From Lithospermum erythrorhizon (Eukaryota; Streptophyta; Magnoliopsida; Boraginales; Boraginaceae), in NCBI GenBank assembly GCA_019722365.1, contig JADFUC010000709.1:930001-994000 (forward strand): a DNA stretch of 64,000 bases, given 5' to 3'. Positions 33,707 through 47,500 of the stretch are shown here, one piece after another. Numbering within the stretch: the stretch's first letter is position 1; each line of letters begins with the position of its first letter. The translations under genes and the position numbers were made by a program. A model generated the notes under the pieces. That model made no database searches. It saw only the letters and a program-made list of their open reading frames with translations, and was not told the origin of the DNA.

Positions 33707-36270
33707 CTAATAAGGCCTGTACCGTCTACCACGACCAGCATCGTCATCTCTACCACGTGGTCCCCGTTTCACGTTGCTCCAGTCGTTCCTTTGAGGTCGA
33801 ATAGATGCAGGTGGCATTTGAGCTCCAGGCTGCTGACTGCACGCCCAAAAAAAAAGCAGATAAGCAGTGTATTCAGATATACATAAAAATATATGCACAC
33901 AACATCGTTAACTTACAGAACATAACCAATCCGACCATCTGGCAACATCATAGGGACCATCTGCATCCCTGTAGGCATTGGACCTCTTCCATATATCATA
34001 GGCTGTTAGGAATAAGTAAATCAGTCGGTCAAAAGTCAAACTAGTTAAGTAAGAAAATAATTATTTTTTTCCTTTTAAAGAAACCCGACTGATTCGAGAA
34101 AGGTAAATACCTGTTGGAATCCTGCAGTAGCTGCACCATACAAAGCAGGTGCAGAAGCATATGGATGTATCGGAAATCCACCATATCCAGGATTAGGAAT
34201 AAAGTTCGGTAGTGGCACAGAACTTTGAGGGGCTGCTGTATCTAATTTCCTTTCAGCCTGAGGCTTTGCAAGGACCACTTCTAAGACTTGACCTGCAATG
34301 AGTATATTATAAGAATGAAGCTTTCTATAACTAATTTGAGATCAATATTGAGTTGTCTAAATTAATTGGCCAACACTCCTATATATACTGGGAAGTTGGC
34401 AAATAACTAAGACCAGAACATACTTTAAGCATAAGACATGTGAAGTAATACCGTCAACTTCATATTTTTCTGCGTCTTTAATAGCTTTTAAAGCACTTGA
34501 CCTGTCTGCATAGTGCACAAACCCAAAGTCCCGTTTGCCACCACTTTTAGCAGGAGGCATAACCACCTTTGTTACTTCCCCATGCCGTTGGAACAGTTCC
34601 TTTAATTGTTCAGTAGGTGTATTCTCAGGTATATTCTTCACGTAAAGAGCCTTGACCTGGAAAAGTTGAAAAGAGAAATATCAAAGAACTGTTTAAACTG
34701 AAGTGACTGAACTCACAAGGGTTCCTATTAAACAATTAGTGGGCATATTTTGCTGAGATGTCTCGTAAATATATTCGCTTGTGAACATATACAGCTAAAA
34801 TATACACATTCACATGAAAATAAACAATGAAACAATGTAATTCCGAAATTTTCAGTAGTTCAGGAGAAGCTGCCAGGAAATTTACTAACAATATCCTATT
34901 GGTACGTAATAAGAGTTCTTTAGAAATAAAGTAACACATAGAAGTCGGCATAAAATGCATATCAGAAATACAAGCTGAAAATATTAGACAAACCCACAAC
35001 CTCATACTTTCTCATTCACATTGTGTGCATCCCGCATGCATAAGACAAAAGGCCTTCTTACAGAAGAATTTGGACAACCAACTGAAATTAGTAACATGAT
35101 ATACAATTTAGATATGTTACAGTTTCTAAAAGATACCTGAGAAGCAGCTGCAGAATGGTCTGGGGTAATTTTAGGATCTGCCCATGTCACAGTAGGCGAG
35201 TTACCATCAAACTTAAAACTTGCAGCTGACATCTTTTGCCTCGAATAATCAGCACAAGCATTGTTGTAGTACTCAATGAACGCGAAACCACGATTTCGGC
35301 TCGGGGTTAGAGGGTCCTAAGGTTTCATTTGGAAAGGGTTATCCTCATGTAGAACTAAGAAAGACAAACATCCCTTTTGATATGTTCCATTAAACATACT
35401 ATTAAAGTTAATAGCTCAGTAACTCACTTTTATGAGTTCTATAGTTTCTGCGCCAGGTCCAGTTTCATTAACAACCTTTCGGAATTCATCATCAGTCCAG
35501 CTCTTAGGGACATTACCAATGAACAATCTATATTTAGTCTCAGATAATGAACATCTTAAGGTTTTTCCCTGCATTAATAAAGCACAAACTATGACGGGCT
35601 TGGCCAGGGCCAAATTTTTAATAAGAATCAATATCACTTAAGTTCAGAAACCAATATAATATCAGTAACCTTGAAATCTTTGTTGTGGAGCTCTTCAATG
35701 GCCTTTTGTGCTACATCTTTTGTCTTGAATGCAACAAAAGCAAATCCCTTACTTTCACCAGTCTCTTTATTCTTCATCACTCTTATCTGACATGGTATTT
35801 AAGAAGAAGTTAAAAGATTTGCATTTGCACAAAGTGCAAATAAATGGGTGAGCTATCATGGGATGGAACATTACCTCAAAAATCTCTCCGAAAGGTTCAC
35901 AAAGATCTCCCAGGTCTTCTTCAGTAACATCTCGAGATAGGCCACCGACAAAAATCTCAGATCCATGAGGAGGAAGAGCCAAAAGTTCAGCATACTTTTC
36001 CGCATCTTCTTGGCTGATGGGTGCACTAGCCTTTTCTTCACCTTCAACAGATTCTGTGCCGTCATCACCTTTTTCTGCTTCCATTGCTTCCTCATGATCC
36101 CCACTTCTTATGTCGTTAGATTGTTCTACTCCATTTTCATCGCTAGCATCTTCAGATCCTTCATCTTCCATTTCTTCTTCATCTATCTGTTCTTCAGCCT
36201 CTTCCTCTTCATCACTATAATTGTCATCATCAAAATCCACTCGGTCCTCGATTTCATTGTTTTCCGCCAT
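33707..36270 (-). CDS. LIF2: hnRNP Q-like RNA-binding protein with three RRMs (LIF2 family)
   Basis: Eight coding exons, all in phase with GT-AG ends: 36270-35875, 35786-35670, 35568-35428, 35316-35137, 34656-34452, 34292-34111, 34002-33917 and 33836-33707. They give 478 aa. The first 100 residues are very acidic. RRM1 (about 105-180) has RNP2 IFVGGL at 106-111 and RNP1 KGFAFVAF at 145-152. RRM2 (about 185-265) has LFIGNV and NRGFAFIEY. RRM3 (about 281-360) has LYVKNI and RDFGFVHY. The C-terminus is Gly/Pro/Met-rich and ends in RGRRYRPY, as in plant LIF2/hnRNP Q proteins. LIF2 (LHP1-interacting factor 2) works in the nucleus in chromatin-linked gene control and RNA processing. The start at 36270 is preferred over an upstream in-frame ATG at 36306 because MAENNE fits the family and its ATGGCGG context is better. 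Confidence 0.93.
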
Positions 36271-38351
36271 GTGGTAATTCAAGACTCGACTCTTTTCATA
36301 CAACAATAAAACTCGAGTCTGTCACCACAAAATTTATCTGTGTGACAACAAAATAAATTTAAAAAAAAAATTCTTGTTTAACATCCATAAATGCATATGT
36401 AAGAATGAAAGTAAAACACAGTAAATAACATGGCAAGATACAAACTTTCAAAGTCCTAATAAAACATGAGCTCAACCAAAGACAACCTAGGAGTTGCAGC
36501 TACAACAGTTCCATCTTTCTGGGCTCCTAAAGACAAAAGGCCTTCGACTAGTAAACGAAAAACAAATGTGACAACAAACACAGTTTGTATATGTTGAATT
36601 CATGAAACATACATTAAAAGATAGCATTTTTAACCTGTCTAACTATTAACATTATACGGAGTATTTTTTATTCCCATCGAAGTAAGTGTATTAAGTAAGG
36701 ACACAAATTCGTTGACTTTCACAATCGAAAATCAAACTCAGACAATCCTTTTGGGATAGGTGGAGTAGTAAAAATGAAGCAGATAGATCATAACAAAAAT
36801 CCATAATAAATAACAATCACCCAAATTCATTAAACATGAAACCCCGCCAAATTACACTTAAATGGGATTAAAATAATAACAAAATGGGTCATAATTAAAC
36901 AATAATTAAAAATGTAACCTAAAACCCTATAGTAAGTCTGCAAATTAGACAACTTCAAATTACACTTAAATGGGTTAAAAATAATAATTTTGGTCATAAT
37001 TAAACAAGAATTTAAAAATATAAGCATAAAAATATGCAAACAAAACCTAAAACCCTATTGGGCATCTCTAAATTAAACAAAAAAATAATGCAGAAAAGTC
37101 AAACCAACAATTTAAATTACTTACTTCTGATAGAGCTCAATAATAACAGAACACTCAAAGGCTATAACTGTAAGCTCAAAGCATATAAAGGTGTGTACTT
37201 TATCAAATTTATATACTAACAATAATATAATTATATAGACAAAATTGCACTGAAAAAAAGGGATAAATAAACTATATAAACTAAGCTTACGGACAATTAT
37301 TTTGGGACAAAAAAGGTATTGGTAAATTGAGATCTTGTTTGCTTAATCTGGTAGTGTGTGCCAGAAATTAGAGAGTATTCCAGTGAGCTCAAATGCTACC
37401 AAATAATTTATTTACTCATAATGAATCCATCATTCTAACGGCTCCCACTCGCCTGTCTTGAACAACAGGAGAGAGATAAATTTTCAGATATATCTCAATT
37501 AGTCACGAGTCACGACACTAACAAAATGACAATTATCACTTAATCAACTCAATACTCATGTCTTCAATGAACAATGCATGTAGGGGTATTTTAAACATTT
37601 CAATATCTCACATATTTTAGCCATCAACTCCATGACATCATGATAAATAAAAAGTTAGTAAATATTTTTTAAGATGAAAGTTTGATTTAACACATTCATT
37701 TTGTTAAACTTTCTAATGAAATTGAAATTATACATTTTATGTTGTTCAATTAAGTTAATTGAAGAAGAGTTTATTATCGAACTGGTTCAGTTCATGTTTT
37801 AATATATGGAATTGGATATATTTAACTTGAGTCAATTCGAAAGTTGGATAGATACATCATCAGAGTTTGATAATAAACGAAAAATACTTGAAATCTGGGG
37901 TTTTAACGAATTCCTAGATTGTGCTTGATTTAGTTCTTTAATTGATTCCTAACATTCAATTTGGTCATTGGATCAATCCAACATTAATTATTGAAAGAAT
38001 GGTTTTAAACATTAATCAAGTTTCATAAATATATCATTTCAATCGCCTAATTTAATTCATCCCAATTAGACCATGCATATTCATAAAACAACTCAAAACT
38101 TTTTTAGTCATTGCTAAACATTTACACACCATGATTAAGGAAAAAACAAAAGTTACATCAAAACGTAGAATTTACAATCAATCAAACAATACGTCATTGT
38201 CGGCTGTTTATTTTAAGAGAAAAAATATCAAATATTACATCAAAAATGTAAAAATACTATTTATTACGCTAAACGATAATTATAAAAAAATAAATTTTTT
38301 AATGCTAAACAACAATTATAAAAAAACGGTGGAATATTTTCTTACAATTTT
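36271..38351. other. 5' flank of the hnRNP Q-like gene and AT-rich intergenic DNA
   Basis: The first kilobase probably contains a 5' untranslated region and perhaps an intron of the hnRNP Q-like gene. A tandem repeat inside it is listed separately. A TACGGAGTA 9-mer lies at 36655. From about 37.4 kb the sequence is AT-rich without genes, up to the Copia LTR at 38352. Confidence 0.4.
36848..37080. repeat. Tandem duplication, unit about 108 bp
   Basis: Two copies begin CAAATTACACTTAAATGGG (36848 and 36956). They share AAAATAATAA, GGTCATAATTAAACAA and ACCTAAAACCCTAT. The second copy has a short insertion. It lies 600-800 bp upstream of the hnRNP Q-like start codon, so possibly in a leader intron or promoter. 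Confidence 0.7.
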
Positions 38352-38484
38352 TGATAGAATATAATAATTGCTTTGTCTATTTCATCAATAAAGAGAGATA
38401 TATATATATACAAAGTCAGATAACCTTAAAGTGCTACAGGCCCAACTATTATTACAAATAATATATACAGTAGTCTCGCTAATA
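38352..38484 (-). repeat. Copia 3' LTR
   Basis: Shares AATAATTGCTT, TGTCTATTTCATCAATAAA, a (TA)n run, TTACAAATAATATATAC and the end TAGTCT..GCTAATA with 42912-43069. Read on the minus strand it begins TATTAG (probably once TGTTAG) and ends TCTATCA. Confidence 0.8.
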
Positions 38485-41400
38485 CACCCCGCAGCTGCAT
38501 GGGAGGAGGCCGAATGCCAAGCATTCATCCCAAAATCGTTGAAAAGAACCTGAGTGGAGTGCTCTTCAGCGTAAGATGTTCTCAAGTATTCGATAACGCA
38601 GAATGCAATACGTAAGAACGCTGCATACTTAACAAGATCACCTTTCACTTAACAAATGAATATCCGGGCTTTATTTTTAAGCTTCGTCCTCGGGTATCAA
38701 TCGATTCTGGGACAAGAAGATAACACCGATATCACACAATACACAATGCAGTTTTTGCGCGGGATCATTAAGCTCATTGCTACGAAGCCAACAAGCTGAG
38801 ACGGCTATCGCTACCTCCCATCTATATCAAATTTCAAGACTCGACCGGATAAAGAGAGCGCCCGTCGTCATAAGAGGGATATAAGATCACGTAAGAAAAC
38901 ACGTAAACCGTAGGAATTTTTTCTCGTATCGTGGCAACCGCCTTCCAATCAGACGTTGTGGGGGAAGTCAAAGTACCAAATACGATTTGTAGAGGCGGAG
39001 ACCAAGTAACGGAAGATTCTTAACGCACCGAACGACCGCTTAAGAGCACGACGCTGGTATCGCCACGAAAGCATTTACTTAACAGACACCTGCTGAACCG
39101 CATGCTAAAATGTCTCGCCCCTAATAAATGCGAGATATCATAGGTCCCGCCAAACTGTGGGGAAACAAACGTATAGATCCTCAAGTATACAATACCGGGC
39201 ACAATTTCAATCCTTCGATTTAGCGTCAATAGGCGTAAGTCGGATCAAGACGAGGCTATGCCCGCACGCGCAACGACAAATTTCAACATATCGCTTTTTG
39301 AGATAAAAAGAGACCACCCGCACATTTAGTAATACTAATACCTAAAAATAGTCGAGACAAATCATGATTTGCATGTAAAGAATTCAAAGATTTAAGGAAT
39401 ACATAATAGACTGCCAAAAGCACTTTAATTTAGGTAGTCGTAATAATGCCATCAACATATAAGAAAAGTTGTTGCCGGTGCCTGCTGATATATAAATAAG
39501 GAGTGATCAAAGTTATCAGGGACAAATTCAAGTGGTGGTATAGTTCCGCAAACCGTTGATATCGCCCCTGGCTTGCTTTTAAGACCATATAAAGATTTCC
39601 AGGAAGCCTTACAAACATAATCTCAAAGTGACAGATCCCTAAAACTAAAGAAAGTTAATACATATGACGGTTTCATGTAAACTGAAAAAAGCATTTTTAA
39701 CATCTAATTGACGGATGTATCGTGACTTCAGAGAGCCGTTAAGAATCAACACTGCATCTGACAGAGTTTGCTTAACTATTGACCAATGCCAACTCGTCAC
39801 CACCATCACCTACAAGACGAGCTTTATAGCGCTCAAAGGAGCCATCAGACCGCATTTTATGATGAAATATCCACATAGATCGAATAATATTAACACCCGA
39901 AGGACGAGGGACAAGATCCCAAGTATTATTTTTAATTAAAGCATCATATTTCATCGTATGGCCATTTTTCAATTCGATCATTGGCGTACGTACGTGGATT
40001 CTTTCGACGAAAGTAAGCGGGTATAACGCAGCATGTACGAGGTATTTAGGATTAAAGCTTTAATACGCCACGGCGTCGCGCGCGGGTCGGGAAGGGAATG
40101 TACGCGACTAAAGCGGACCTCGAGAAGTAGACGATCTGGGCTGATGCGAGCCGGAATTTCGGGTCGGCGAGGCGAAATGAACAGCGGGGCTTCGATGCGT
40201 GGGAAAGACGCGGTGGATCGCGCTCGAGAGTCGCGGGTCGGTGGATCTGGGACGGGTGGTCAGCGAGCGATGTTTGGGTCGGGCGGGTCAGCAGCATGGA
40301 CGTGTCAGGGATCGGGAGCGGGTCGTGGTACAAGCAATACTGGATTGAGGCAACGTGGGAAGGAGGTTTCACAAGATCATACGCCAACTAATAATAATTT
40401 TACGACAAGAGTGCGTCATAACATTTGTAGCCAATGACGGCTCTAGTGGGTAACCCAAGAAAACACACCTGGGTAATCAGGTCGAGTTTGGCGAACGCGC
40501 GAGGGAAAGGATAAGATGTGACACCCAAATACGCTAAGTAAAGATAAAGGGTTACTGTTATAAAGATAAATGAGAGGTGCGTCAGGTTATAGATTTTTTG
40601 GTGGTAAAATATTTAGAGATAGTGGCGGTTCGCTACAGGCGCCAAAAATTATAAGGCCATCAGTACGGCATGTAAGAGTACGGATACGATTATTAACGCG
40701 CTGAGAATTGCTCAGTTTTGCCATTTCGAGGAGAGGTGTAATGGGGTACGAAAAGTAAGAACATCAGAGCGGCGCATAGTAAATTTTTGAACGGAAGTTG
40801 GTTAAGTGCTGAATTCACCATTATCACATCGAGACTTTTAATTTCTTTTTTCAAATCGGGTACGCATAAGAGCGCAAAAACATTTATAAAAAATAGGAAA
40901 GCATTGTGGATTTATGAGATCATGGAAAAGTCCATAAAAATCGTAGTGGGGCCATCTATAAAAATTAGGTGGTAGTAACGATGACCAATTTAACTTACAT
41001 CAAAGTGTTCAAAGATCACAACAATATCAAAGCATGTGAGTATTATCGGGACGAGAAAGGCAATTTAATTTGCTCAAGAAGAACACACGATCGACAAAAG
41101 CTTTAAATCGATTCATTACAATCAATAAATAATTATGCTGGCGGAAGCAAAACAAGTGGCTCCCTGACGACTCAAACGCCAAGATTCCATAAAACTAAAG
41201 AAGCCGAAAAAATCGTGTTTACTTTGCGCGTCGAGAGGCCGCGACAGTGAGTTCGCCACAAGCCTACATCAACAGACGAGACTAGTACCCGTCCGAAAAA
41301 TCCTTCACTCGAAGTTCAAAAGTGGATCAAATTCAATGGATACATTATCGTTAGTCAGAAATTTTCTGGACGGAAATTAAATTTTTAATGATTGGGGAAC

Positions 41401-42911
41401 GCGAGTAACATGCTCGAAAGCATGGGGCGAGGGCGTAATCAGCAAGATGACCATAATCAAGATTAGAACGAATGGCCATTTCAACAACGCCGTTTATGAT
41501 CAAGTAAAATTAAAATAAGAGGGGAAGCAGTACCGATCGTGGTGTCATACGTGGGAAGAGTACCAAGATTCACGTAGACAACTTCAGATTGTTGACAGAA
41601 TTTAATGCCAAGATACTGCTCGATATCAAGAGTTTAGCATGCTTTCGTGAGGAGTACCGAACCCCATTATTCCACGGGAGTATTTAGCAGTCGCTGGAGC
41701 TGCGATCCCCGACTAACGCCGCTGCGGCAATAAGGTGTCTATCAGCGGGTCCAAGCATTAAGCCAAGTGAGGGTTGCTGGGCGGGTCCAACACGTAGGCG
41801 GTAGCGGTAATGGTGCATCGACCAGACCAAGTATGGATAAGAGTTGAGGTGACCAAATCTCTGGCCCATTCACGTGCATGACTGCGACGGCCCTCACGGC
41901 ATGGCCGATTGGGTCTGCTTTCGATTAGAATACGAAGTTTAAGGGTTGAAGCTCAAGGACTGGCCGGGTCAATGGATTGGGCGGTTGATCGATGGTTACG
42001 GGCCGATTTCAATAAGCGGGTTATGGGTTTGGAAATCAACATTTTTCTGCAAGAACCTGGGAGCACTTTCTAATACGGTAGCATCAAGGTGATAAAATCG
42101 GCGAGGGGCCTGACAGTCAGAAAGTACCAAATACCCATTATATATGCACGCTTAGACACGAGACAAGTCAGTTAACCAAACGATTATTTGCTAATAAAGG
42201 CTAACGCTCCTTAATCGGGATCCCACAAGGACTTTTTGCAATCACCGAAGTATTTGTAAGCTTGTATGAAAATTAGATGCTGGGAAATATTGAACATTCT
42301 TTGTTCAAAGGGAGACCGCACGGAACCTCATTATCCCGAAAAATATTCTGCATCCCGGTTATAGGCATCCATATACCATGTAGTCCCTATTCAATTATAG
42401 TAATACATGCATGATATCAGAGCATAAATCCACTCGGTAACGTTAAATACAAGAGTATCCCAAGATTCATTGTAATCAAGCCAAATAAGGATCAAAGTTG
42501 GACGGGAAGAAGATCAATAATAACCTTGGCAAATGACAATGAAGTTCTCGAAAAGTTCGATCCAAGCCTAATATACAACGCTTTCCATCTCCAATGTAAT
42601 CCGTACGAGGCTTTAATATTCCCGAGATAACCACGGGCGTGGATTGAGTTTGTTATTAGCTGGGAGTGAGGTCAGGCGCTGAGGTAGTAATGAAGAGCCG
42701 GGTAAGTGAGAAGCTCATGTGGCGTCATGCGCCATTATATGCGAGGCTGCAGTGAGTACAAGTAGGTATTATACGCCGAGTATACTGGCCTACGGCGAGA
42801 CATCACCGAAGGATTATTGAAAGGTTGTAGATACGCGAAAGGATGGAGTATAGTACGAAATGCGTATATCAAAAAATAAAATAGGTCGATCTTTTTGTGA
42901 CTGGATTACCA

Positions 42912-43069
42912 TGATAATAGAATAATTGCTTGTCTATTTCATCAATAAAAGAGTATATATATATATATACATATATATATAAAGATATAACCCTAAAGGT
43001 TGTAGTCCAATCCATTACAAATAATATATACGATAGTCTGCCTCTGCTAATAACGGTAGTCTGCTAATA
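42912..43069 (-). repeat. Copia 5' LTR
   Basis: Partner of 38352-38484. It is 25 bp longer because of an expanded (TA)n run and a duplicated GGTAGTCTGCTAATA-type end. The A-plus-T run lies where the LTR promoter and poly(A) signals would be. Confidence 0.8.
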
Positions 43070-44500
43070 TTTTTGCATTAACCGGATCACTCAAGTTTAA
43101 TATCATCCCAACCAGACCACTCATCATAATAAATGACTCAAAGCAACTACTCCAACCGTTTTTTTAAATTTTCCGAAAGTACTGACCTATCATTTCCATG
43201 ATCACTCTAGTTTACCGTAAAATAGTTTACAAATATCAGCTTCTCATGAAGTTTATTAGGATCTCTGTTTCTTTCAACATATTATCAATACTATAAAGAA
43301 TCCAATCGACTCTCGCTAACGCGAGTTGACGTCAGAGACGCCAAATTTTGAATTTCGTAGACTAGACTTCACGTGTTTGTACATCAGGTCACGGACTATC
43401 CATGGTTAAATGAGTTTTATATTATTCCAAACTTCCAAAACTCGTTGGGCAATAATGTAAGTCTTCTCCTACTCCTTCCTATGCGCAGACTATGTCTTTG
43501 ACGGACAACTGCAAAAAATGAAAACCTCACCCTTCGATTTCGAAATTCTTCATACCAAATTGACGGCAGGACCTTCGATTATCGTACTGGCCACTGGCTT
43601 ACCCTTCAATCAGGTACTTGTTATTTCCTATTCATTGTTTTCTTGAGAAGAGGAAAAATCATGAGGTTCATTATTTGCTTATCGACCTTAATCCAAATTG
43701 CATTTTCAACCGTGATGTTGTATTTATTGTTCTCATTTCTCAAGTCATAGCACTATCGCTGGAATGGCGCCGGGTCGCCGACGTATCCTTACGTTGCTTC
43801 CCAACCGTAGATTTTGGAATCGGTTGGGCGATATATACCAGCTTTGGCTAACAATCAAGGTTTCCGTTGTTTCAAAGCTCAGCGAAGTTTGCTCTTTTGC
43901 TCTCAATTTTAAAATTTGTAAATTAATTTTAATTAATATTATATATATGCATATATGAATGTTAAGAGTGGAGTTCCAATGAGAAAAGGTCAAAGTTTTA
44001 GTAATTTTTGGTATTTATGTGATATATAATCATTATCTAATCTAACACCATCGTGTTTAATTTATTGAAAGAATTCAAATCTTTGGCAGAGTAATTTTTG
44101 GGGGTAATAATCTATATTAATCACTTTTTACAATGTTGGTTGTTTTGTTTGATTTTTTTAATTTGGAAATTTATTTGAATTTGATATATACAATATACGA
44201 TGTTAAGAGCGCAAGCCAATTATTGAAAAGGTCAAATCAGAATAGTCAATAAATTAATTACGCAAATGAAGTTATATTTGTACAATGGCAACTCAACGAC
44301 GCCATTAGTACGATAGGCTATAATTTCAGAAAGTATATACATTGTGATAGGCAAAGCACTATTTAATAGAGTTATATATTCATCAATCGCAAATCAATCG
44401 CCATAATCAATTTTACTTTAGTCATTTTTTGAGGTAAGAAAAATATGAATCGCCATATCGACGTGCCATCGCGGTTTATTTTATCGTTAAGTTCAAATCT
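43070..44500. other. Unassigned AT-rich sequence with a small diverged repeat
   Basis: No gene recognised. Around 43960-43998 and 44202-44235 the phrase ATGTTAAGAGYG...CCAAT...GAAAAGGTCAAA occurs twice, 240 bp apart, suggesting an old duplication. Open frames near 43.7-43.9 kb on both strands have no known motif. Confidence 0.35.
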
Positions 44501-47500
44501 TTTGCTTTCAGACGCGTTAGTTTGTTTATCGTCAGTTGCTTTCCATTACATTTGTATCGATCATTCTAGATTTATGTTAATAAGTATTTTCGAAGGCTTT
44601 GTTAATCTCTAAAGATTGTAGCTTAAGTTTTTGTATCATTTATCTGTGAAGTTTTTGTTATTGTATTTTCGCACTTCTTGGCTCTCTATTTGTTTGTTAA
44701 TCTCTCACAATTATAACTTTAGTGCTTCGATTTATATTTATTTGTAAGTTTTCTTATTTCATTTACATATTTTTCATAGTTTTTGTTTTCTATTTTAGTT
44801 ATCTTTGTTATTATTACGCTAACATAATACAAAACAAAAAACTTAGAAGAAATATGTAAATGAAAATTGAGGATTACATGTGCCTAAGCAAATATGTTTC
44901 TTCTTTTTTATCAATATTGGGTATTTCGTAGTCGAATCTTGGCTTCGCTATTAGATGCTTCTTATATGCTCTATTGAATCTAGGCTACGGATGATCAACT
45001 GGAAATAGATATTGTTGACTTTCTTAGTCGCTGTCAGGTATGGGATTGTTTGTGATGATAATTTAACAAGTATCATATTACCTTTAGTTTGCTGAATATT
45101 TGTGACTTGCCTTTACTCTATTGCCCTGCTAGCCTGCATACTCCTTACCGTTTTCTTTGATTTAATAAAATGGTTTCGTCAGATTACATAGTCTCAGACA
45201 AGCTCAGGTTCCAATATATCGGGCTAACCTTGCCTCTCTTGATTATGATGCTTAAATTGGGGAGAGTGATCATCGATAATTAAAGATTAATCTCACTTTT
45301 GGATTCTCGCTATCAATTTTATGTGACCCAACGGTGGTTGGCGCGGACCTCGATCAAAGTTAGTTTTTTCTTCTATCAAAATATCACTCCTTTTACTGCG
45401 GACGACGTTGTTATTAATATACTTACTTCCTCAATAGACGAGGTTCCATGTCGCTTCTTATATTGTCTTTGGTTAACTTGCAACTATCTAATTCTTTGGT
45501 GAATCGGGATGCCTCATCTCTTTGAATAACAACTTATGTCACAATTCCTCAATCACAATAGCGGCGAGAGAGCTATTATCACCTAATGCGTGATTTTACG
45601 TTAAAGTTTCGACAAATTGACGCTTAATATAGTAATATTTTTTATCCCACACGAGGCTTTCCTTTGTGTTCAATGGGTTCAAAGTTATTTTGTTTTGTAA
45701 TGGAGGATGAATTTGTATTCATTCTCGATACAAATGAAAGATTCGAGCGGTATTTTAGGTACACAAGGCCTTCAGAAGAAATTGCAATGACGGCATATTT
45801 CAGGGGTTATAATTCCTCATTTACCGCGATTCTGAGTACTGAATAATTGTCCTTAGCCGCTCATATTTGGCATTTTATTGTCCATGATGCATTATGGTAG
45901 ATAGCTTTATGTTCGTGTCAAGTTATACTACAATATTCAGAAAATCTTCCTTAAAATCTCATATTTAAAATGGCATTCGCCAAGTAACTAAATATGTCTA
46001 CTTCTCAAGTCTTTTGACATACAAGTTTTGTCTGCATAACTCAAGAGATGTGATCTTTCTTTGATATTATGGACGTGGAGTTTTGTTGCATGTACATTCC
46101 TAATGAATGTTTCAATATACGGTGGAAAGTGTTTTGAACATACTGACAACGAAGCCAGATAAGGAGTTGAAAATTACATCAAGGCTCGCTTTTATGGCCT
46201 ATATTCCAACAACGATGAAACTTATGGACCGCTTCCATTCACTTACTTTTTCTTTTTCTTGCTTCATCGATCATCAGAAGTTTTATGTAATAATATGGCA
46301 TTTTATACCGAATTCTTATACCGTATTCTCCTCCTTTTATACAACTCAACGGGGTATTCAAGTTTTATCCAAGACTGACTAAAATCGATCGATAAGATTC
46401 TATCTTAATGGATAGTTCATCCATTAGCTTAATGGATAATTCATCCATACACGAAATACCATTGTCACTTGTACTTATCAACGCTGTGGTTGTATAACAA
46501 GCACATGTAAGATCGTCCGAGTTCTCAAGACTGATCAAAAAATTTTATAGCACATCTAACGGTGGGAATTTAATCATCCTATCACTTTGATTCTTCGAAG
46601 TTAAGAATAATGTAGATATATGTCTTTCTTGAATGTATCCAATATTGTTTTATTTCCTTGGACCAAATAGCTTTTTCCTCATGTCAGATCGTCGGCCTAA
46701 CTGCTTGTCCATCCGCTTCATATATTTCCTTTCCATGGTAATGCATATTCTAAACTTGGCCTTATCTATGTAGTAATTTGTATCTCATAGTCACGATTTA
46801 TGAAGTGAATTTCGGTGAACTCCGTCCGAAGCTCACGCGGGTGTTTGTCAATAGAAACGCATTATCTTTATGTGTCACCTTTAAACTTCTTTCCTAATCC
46901 TAGAAGTACTATCAGGTTTTTCCATGGTCTACTTTTTAATCCACTTCCCTAAGGATTCTCGTTTGCTTAATTTTTAAGGTACACATTCCGCAGTGGTCCG
47001 CAACAATGGTTTTAATTTAATGAGGTTCATCGATTGACTCACACGCCTCATCATCGTGAAGTCTTTCTGCTTCTAACGAAGCACGCTGGCCCCTACATGC
47101 AGGCCTTGATCGCGCGCTTGCAATGTAATATTGTTCGACATTTCTCGCTAATTGTTAGTATTTGTGGTCAGTGATCGAAAAGGATTTCAAGGTAAAACAA
47201 ATGCCTGGTTGATGGCTATTATTCGCCTAACGAAAGCAGTTGGGATATACCATCAAATAATGCATTTTAGGAGCGAAAATAGACTACCTCATTCCTAAGA
47301 CTCAACTACTTTCATCATTTCCCCAAATAAAGACCTAAACATTTCAACCTTTCAAATAAAGATTCGTATGATTGACACCGAACTTTGAAAACGCTCTTTT
47401 TGGCACCCGAACTCCACTATAACATATAAACATAAGGGAAAAATGTATATTTTTAATATATTACACCTTTACGCAATAATAACAAACAATTTAATCAGCT

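Larger units (their letters stand above)
38352..43069 (-). mobile_element. Ty1/Copia LTR retrotransposon, short LTRs, degenerate, minus strand
   Basis: Two direct LTRs bound a 4.7-kb element: 38352-38484 (133 bp) and 42912-43069 (158 bp). Read on the minus strand, the right-hand (5') LTR is followed by TGGTAATCCAG, a worn form of the initiator-Met tRNA primer site (TGGTATCAGAGC). The left LTR is preceded by a purine-rich CTGCGGGGTG. T-rich 5-bp flanks (ATTTT left, TTTTT right) may be the target duplication. Inside, reverse transcriptase pieces are clear on the minus strand: KYDALIKNNTWDLVPRPSG, IIRSMWIFHHKMRSDGSF and ERYKARLVGDGG at 39780-39960. A worn YGLKQAS-like block and a DG(D)I..T-like block follow at 39430-39615. 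Gag, protease and integrase are too damaged for me to place. Not capable of transposing. Confidence 0.8.

Noticed and set aside
40050..40340. GC-rich CpG-dense stretch with open frames on both strands, possible horizontally acquired gene
   Set aside because: It lies between the two LTRs of the Copia element, just upstream of its reverse transcriptase, and the frames have no domain. It is best taken as decayed element sequence.
45664..45846. A 60-codon frame as an independent small gene
   Set aside because: It overlaps the faint Gypsy reverse transcriptase pattern and has no start or splice support.
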